A stretch of 64,000 bases of DNA from Desulfovibrio sp. (GTDB lineage Bacteria; Desulfobacterota; Desulfovibrionia; Desulfovibrionales; Desulfovibrionaceae). The first letter of the stretch is position 1, and the number at the start of each line of letters is the position of its first letter. The notes beneath the pieces are model-generated. The model was not told the DNA's origin and ran no database searches. It was given only the letters and a program-made list of their open reading frames with translations. A program made the translations under genes and the position numbers. This document shows positions 60,909-64,000 of this stretch, piece by piece. The stretch spans positions 1 through 64,000 of the forward strand of contig JAFXOX010000046.1 in NCBI GenBank assembly GCA_017528345.1, written 5' to 3'.

Positions 60909-61221
60909 GTTGACATCCTCCCCTCGTCTTACGGGAGGGGATTCCTGCTGAAACACGGTATTTCTACCGAGTTCCACAGATGGGTTCCTGCAGAAATGCG
61001 GACGCTCGAGCCCGAACCTCATCACAGGCTGACACGGCATGCCCTGCCGCCAGAATGTTTTTTGCTGCATTGAAGTCGGCATTATCCACATGTCCACAAC
61101 GGACACAATAGAAATATGCCTGTGATGGTCGGTTTCGAGGATCTCTGCAACTGCTGCGATGACACAAAAGACGTGTATTTCTGAGAGGAACAAGGATGCG
61201 CGTTCCACCAAGCCGGTACAT
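60909..61221 (-). mobile_element. TnpB (IS605 OrfB) C-terminal remnant with right-end hairpin
   Basis: An 85-codon frame from 61221 to 60964 reads VPLRNTRLLCHRSSCRDPRNRPSQAYFYCVRCGHVDNADFNAAKNILAAG in parts, the zinc-ribbon and catalytic-Asp end of TnpB. The first CxxC is damaged, and upstream coding is out of frame. The minus strand then has GAATCCCCTCCCGTAAG, a hairpin, and GAGGGGAGGATGTCAA, the typical right end that also forms the 3' part of the omega RNA guide. The element is a dead fragment. Confidence 0.7.
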
Positions 61222-61533
61222 CGAAAATCAGCGTACTCCAAACTAACGAAAAGACAAAAATGCAGGTAATGTGCGCGTTATATCCCTGTGCCTTTCGGAC
61301 AGGGTTTACGGCGCGTTGCATAAGAAAGCAAACCTGATTTGGCCCATTCTCCGCCTAAAGACCCAGGAGTGATCTACGCTTAGAAATTTGATGCAAATTT
61401 CGAATTGACATTCGTATTGACAAATTTTTTTATCAGAGGGTGAAACAGAATACAAGCTGTCTATAATCATTTTTTGGCTCGTATGTATCCCAAGCTGCCT
61501 GGAAATAGCCGAAACGGAGACCGGCATAAGGAC
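61222..61533. other. Gene-free interval upstream of TnpB remnant
   Basis: Includes out-of-frame TnpB-like sequence near 61222-61320 (similar to 44464-44503) and AT-rich sequence with no gene. Confidence 0.4.
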
Positions 61534-61568
61534 AAAAAAACCGGGTCTTCGACGCACGAAAACCCGGT
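61534..61568 (-). terminator. Terminator of icd
   Basis: On the minus strand ACCGGGT pairs with ACCCGGT and is followed by seven T. It is 25 nt past the icd stop. Confidence 0.85.
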
Positions 61569-61592
61569 CTGAAATGTTCCTCAACGTGGATT

Positions 61593-62810
61593 TCAGCTGA
61601 GATTGGCAATGATGCTCTCGCCAAAATCTGAGCAGGAAACCTGGACAGAACCTTCCATCTGGGCTGCCAGGTCAAAAGTCACATGGCGACTTTGCACAGC
61701 TCGCGCCACAGCCTGACGCAGCATGGCAGCAACATCGTCCCAGCCGAGGTATTCAAACATCATGGCGCCTGAAAGAATCACGGCACTGGGATTGACCTTA
61801 TTCTGACCAGCATCCTTAGGAGAGGAGCCATGGGTGGCTTCAAAGACCGCAACGCCGTGACCGATATTGGCACCGGGAGCCATACCGAGCCCGCCAACTT
61901 GGGCCGCCAGGGCATCAGACATGTAGTCGCCGTTGAGATTGGGAAGCGCCAGCACACTGTACTCAGAAGGCGAAAGCAGAACTTGCTGGAACATGGCATC
62001 GGCAATACGGTCTTTAATGACGAGCTTTTTGCCGGCAGGAAGTTTTCCACCATGTTTTTCCCAAAGCTCGGCCTCAGTAATGGTCACATCGCCATAGGCT
62101 TCCGCCGCGAGCTCATAGCCCCACTGCCGAAAACCACCTTCCGTAAACTTCATGATATTGCCCTTGTGCACTAGGGTCACGCTTTCCCTGCCATGGCTCA
62201 GGGCATATTCAATGGCCATACGGACGAGACGTTGACTGCCGAATTTACTGATAGGCTTGATACCGATGCCTGAATCCTCACGGATTTTGCGTCCTGACAG
62301 TTTCTCCACCAGGGCGATGACCTCCTTTGCTTCCGGAGAATCTTTGGGCCATTCAATACCGCAATAGACATCCTCGGTATTTTCTCTGAAGACGACCATA
62401 TCCACCTGTTCCGGATGTTTCACAGGCGATGGGACTGGTGGAAAATAGCGCACTGGGCGCACGCACGCATAAAGATCTAGGGTCCTGCGCAGAGCCACGT
62501 TGACGCTGCGGATCCCCTTACCCACTGGCGTAGTCAAAGGCCCCTTGATGGCCACATGATATTTTCTAATGGCTTCCAGAGAGGCTTCAGGTAAGGTGTC
62601 CCCGCATTCTTTCAGGGCTTTTTCACCGGCCTGAATTTCTAGCCAGTCAATGGCACGACCGCCACCGGCCTTGGCCACCGCACAGTCAAAAACTTTTCTC
62701 GCCACGCCCCAGATATCAGGGCCAATACCGTCGCCGGGAACAAAGGGAATTACAGGATTTTTGGGTGTCTGAAGACGCCCGTCGGCACTCACCGTAATGG
62801 CTTCACCCAT
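61593..62810 (-). CDS. icd: NADP-dependent isocitrate dehydrogenase
   Basis: 405 residues from ATG 62810, with GGGAGG upstream. An in-frame Met 17 codons earlier lies in the leader. Motifs: [104 protein letters not shown] and [27 protein letters not shown]. The metal Asp residues are in NLNGDYMSD. It makes 2-oxoglutarate, a precursor for the arginine and glutamate genes of the window. Confidence 0.96.
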   Translation of the reverse strand: MGEAITVSADGRLQTPKNPVIPFVPGDGIGPDIWGVARKVFDCAVAKAGGGRAIDWLEIQAGEKALKECGDTLPEASLEAIRKYHVAIKGPLTTPVGKGIRSVNVALRRTLDLYACVRPVRYFPPVPSPVKHPEQVDMVVFRENTEDVYCGIEWPKDSPEAKEVIALVEKLSGRKIREDSGIGIKPISKFGSQRLVRMAIEYALSHGRESVTLVHKGNIMKFTEGGFRQWGYELAAEAYGDVTITEAELWEKHGGKLPAGKKLVIKDRIADAMFQQVLLSPSEYSVLALPNLNGDYMSDALAAQVGGLGMAPGANIGHGVAVFEATHGSSPKDAGQNKVNPSAVILSGAMMFEYLGWDDVAAMLRQAVARAVQSRHVTFDLAAQMEGSVQVSCSDFGESIIANLS

Positions 62811-63295
62811 GGCAAACCTCCCAGAAGCTGAATTGCAGGTAAAGAGCGTGAAACAGACCAATTAGAGTACAAAGCAAAAGACCTTTCCACAAGCAAAAAT
62901 GCACGAAATACCTCACTACACTACAAAGCAAAGGAATTTGCCTTTTCGCACACTCCCCGCATAGCCGTTTCATGGGAGAATCGGGCTGGGCTTCAACAGT
63001 CACAGCGTGGGTCGATTTTTTCCTTGAAAGATCGGGAGCTCTGCCAGGAACTTGGCAATATCTCCCAGCTTTCAGGCTATGGCGTTGCCACCCTCGACGT
63101 TACGCCATTGGCCAATAGCAAGCGTGTCTGGGTTTTGCTGTGATCTGTGCCAAAGGCGCTTGCCGCGCAAACATGCAGACAAAGGAGAGGAGGAGGTCAT
63201 CGCACGCTGAGACCGTGACGGAATTTTGCCGGAACTCTTGACTTTTTCAGCTACTTGGGGCAAAGAATATCTTCCCATTTTCGGAGGTTCTCATC
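62811..63295. other. Intergenic region between icd and rplU
   Basis: About 480 bases between divergent genes. A TTGACT at about 63238 may be the -35 of rplU, but no good -10 is placed. Two ACAAAGCAAA repeats occur near 62870 and 62929. I see no gene. Confidence 0.4.
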
Positions 63296-63604
63296 ATGTA
63301 TGCAATTATAGAAACTGGTGGCAAACAGTACCGCGTTGAGGAAGGTTCCCGCATCAGCGTGGAAAAACTCCCCGTCAAGGCCGGAAATACCCTCACCCTG
63401 GACAAGGTGCTGATGATCGGCGGCGCCGAGACCAAGATCGGTACCCCCTATGTTCAGGGTTCCTCTGTCACCGCTGAAGTTGTGGAACAGGGTCGTGGAC
63501 CCCGTATCCGTGTTTTCAAACGCTGGCGTCGTAATGACAGCCGCAGACTCAAGGGTCATCGTCAGTATCTGACCACGCTGCGCATTACAGGCATCACTGC
63601 CTAG
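63296..63604 (+). CDS. rplU: 50S ribosomal protein L21
   Basis: 102 residues, start [26 protein letters not shown], typical L21. The end [18 protein letters not shown] is the usual basic C-terminus. Followed 16 nt later by rpmA, the conserved pair before obg. Confidence 0.97.
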   Translation: MYAIIETGGKQYRVEEGSRISVEKLPVKAGNTLTLDKVLMIGGAETKIGTPYVQGSSVTAEVVEQGRGPRIRVFKRWRRNDSRRLKGHRQYLTTLRITGITA

Positions 63605-63620
63605 GTTTTAGGAGGATATC

Positions 63621-63899
63621 ATGGCTCACAAGAAAGCTGGCGGCTCATCACGCAACGGCCGCGACAGCGCCGGTCAGAGACGCGGCGTCAAACGCTTCAG
63701 CGGTGAAAAAGTTCTGGCTGGCAATATAATCGTGCGCCAGCTTGGCACCACCGTCTATCCCGGACAAAATGTCGGCATGGGCAGGGACTATACCCTTTTT
63801 GCCAAGATCGACGGGACTGTCCGTTTTGAAAAATATGTGCGCAGACGCCGCGTCTTAAAGCGTGTGCATGTGGACTGCGCAGAAAACGTATCGCAGTAA
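63621..63899 (+). CDS. rpmA: 50S ribosomal protein L27
   Basis: 92 residues, [29 protein letters not shown], then [38 protein letters not shown]-like site upstream. The N-terminal tail reaches the peptidyl-transferase centre. Starts MAHKK with no cleavable extension. Confidence 0.97.
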   Translation: MAHKKAGGSSRNGRDSAGQRRGVKRFSGEKVLAGNIIVRQLGTTVYPGQNVGMGRDYTLFAKIDGTVRFEKYVRRRRVLKRVHVDCAENVSQ

Positions 63900-63931
63900 G
63901 GCGTACTCGCCAACTGCCATAAACGATCTGC

Positions 63932-63962
63932 AAGAGGAAGAACCTTCCAGGCTCTTCCTCTT
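63932..63962 (+). terminator. Terminator after rpmA
   Basis: AAGAGGAAGA pairs with TCTTCCTCTT with T-rich sequence following. It suggests that rplU-rpmA may end here rather than read directly into obg. Confidence 0.7.
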
Positions 63963-64000
63963 TTCTTTGGCAGCAATGCGGGTGCTTTTTTGAGGTAAGA

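Noticed and set aside
63072..63278. Minus-strand 68-codon frame between icd and rplU
   Set aside because: Vaguely transposase-like but too short, with no ribosome site or family motif.

Overview
The window fits a bacterium of the order Desulfovibrionales (sulfate reducers). The support is indirect: a class I aldolase-type 2-amino-3,7-dideoxyheptulosonate synthase replacing the usual first aromatic-pathway enzyme, an HdrD-like iron-sulfur protein paired with a NarI-like cytochrome b next to an Rrf2 regulator (compare Hmc, Tmc and Dsr complexes), an IHF-type protein, SelB, and a Desulfovibrio-style flagellin. I worked by reading the sequence only. All family names rest on motifs I can see and recall, and no database search was made.

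Region 1 (1 to about 11,440) is an AT-rich accessory island. It holds a truncated RecA/Rad51-like gene with a degenerate P-loop, an operon encoding a tRNA-guanine-transglycosylase/DpdA-like protein plus an unknown partner, a 399-aa unknown with a possibly structured leader, and a 68-69 bp tandem repeat array. It also holds an 87 bp dispersed repeat, two frameshifted small genes, a zinc-ribbon microprotein, an XRE regulator, and a flagellin gene whose conserved ends have normal composition but whose long centre is AT-rich. The island meets the GC-richer backbone beside tRNA-Pro(GGG), whose 3' end faces the island. That is the usual geometry of an integration site, although no integrase is visible.

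Region 2 (12-31 kb) is backbone: TtcA-like tRNA thiolase, a TelA plus XpaC-like pair, TlyA, SlyX, a YgiQ radical SAM enzyme, a PaaK-like ligase, a ClC channel, a Sel1 protein, an AlgI/AlgX-like polysaccharide O-acetylation pair, IHF-alpha, FliR, a DUF533/TerB protein, GltX, ArgB and an HD hydrolase.

Region 3 (31-39.6 kb) contains a ZraSR-like sigma-54 two-component system beside two ZraP/Spy-like periplasmic proteins, the second preceded by a near-consensus -24/-12 promoter. Next is the aromatic-pathway synthase gene, preceded by a complete attenuator: sigma-70 promoter, Phe-rich 18-codon leader peptide, and competing antiterminator and terminator hairpins. An Elp3-like radical SAM protein, CheV and endonuclease III follow.

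Region 4 (39.8-64 kb) has a PaaK-SelB-unknown-HIT operon, decayed IS605/TnpB ends, an Rrf2 regulator with the two-gene electron-transfer module, and SfsA. A tightly overlapped operon follows: AspC, homoserine dehydrogenase, acetyltransferase, MrfA-MrfB fusion, MtnA, surface carbohydrate protein. The window ends with RpsA, an XRE regulator between TnpB remnants, Icd, and L21-L27.
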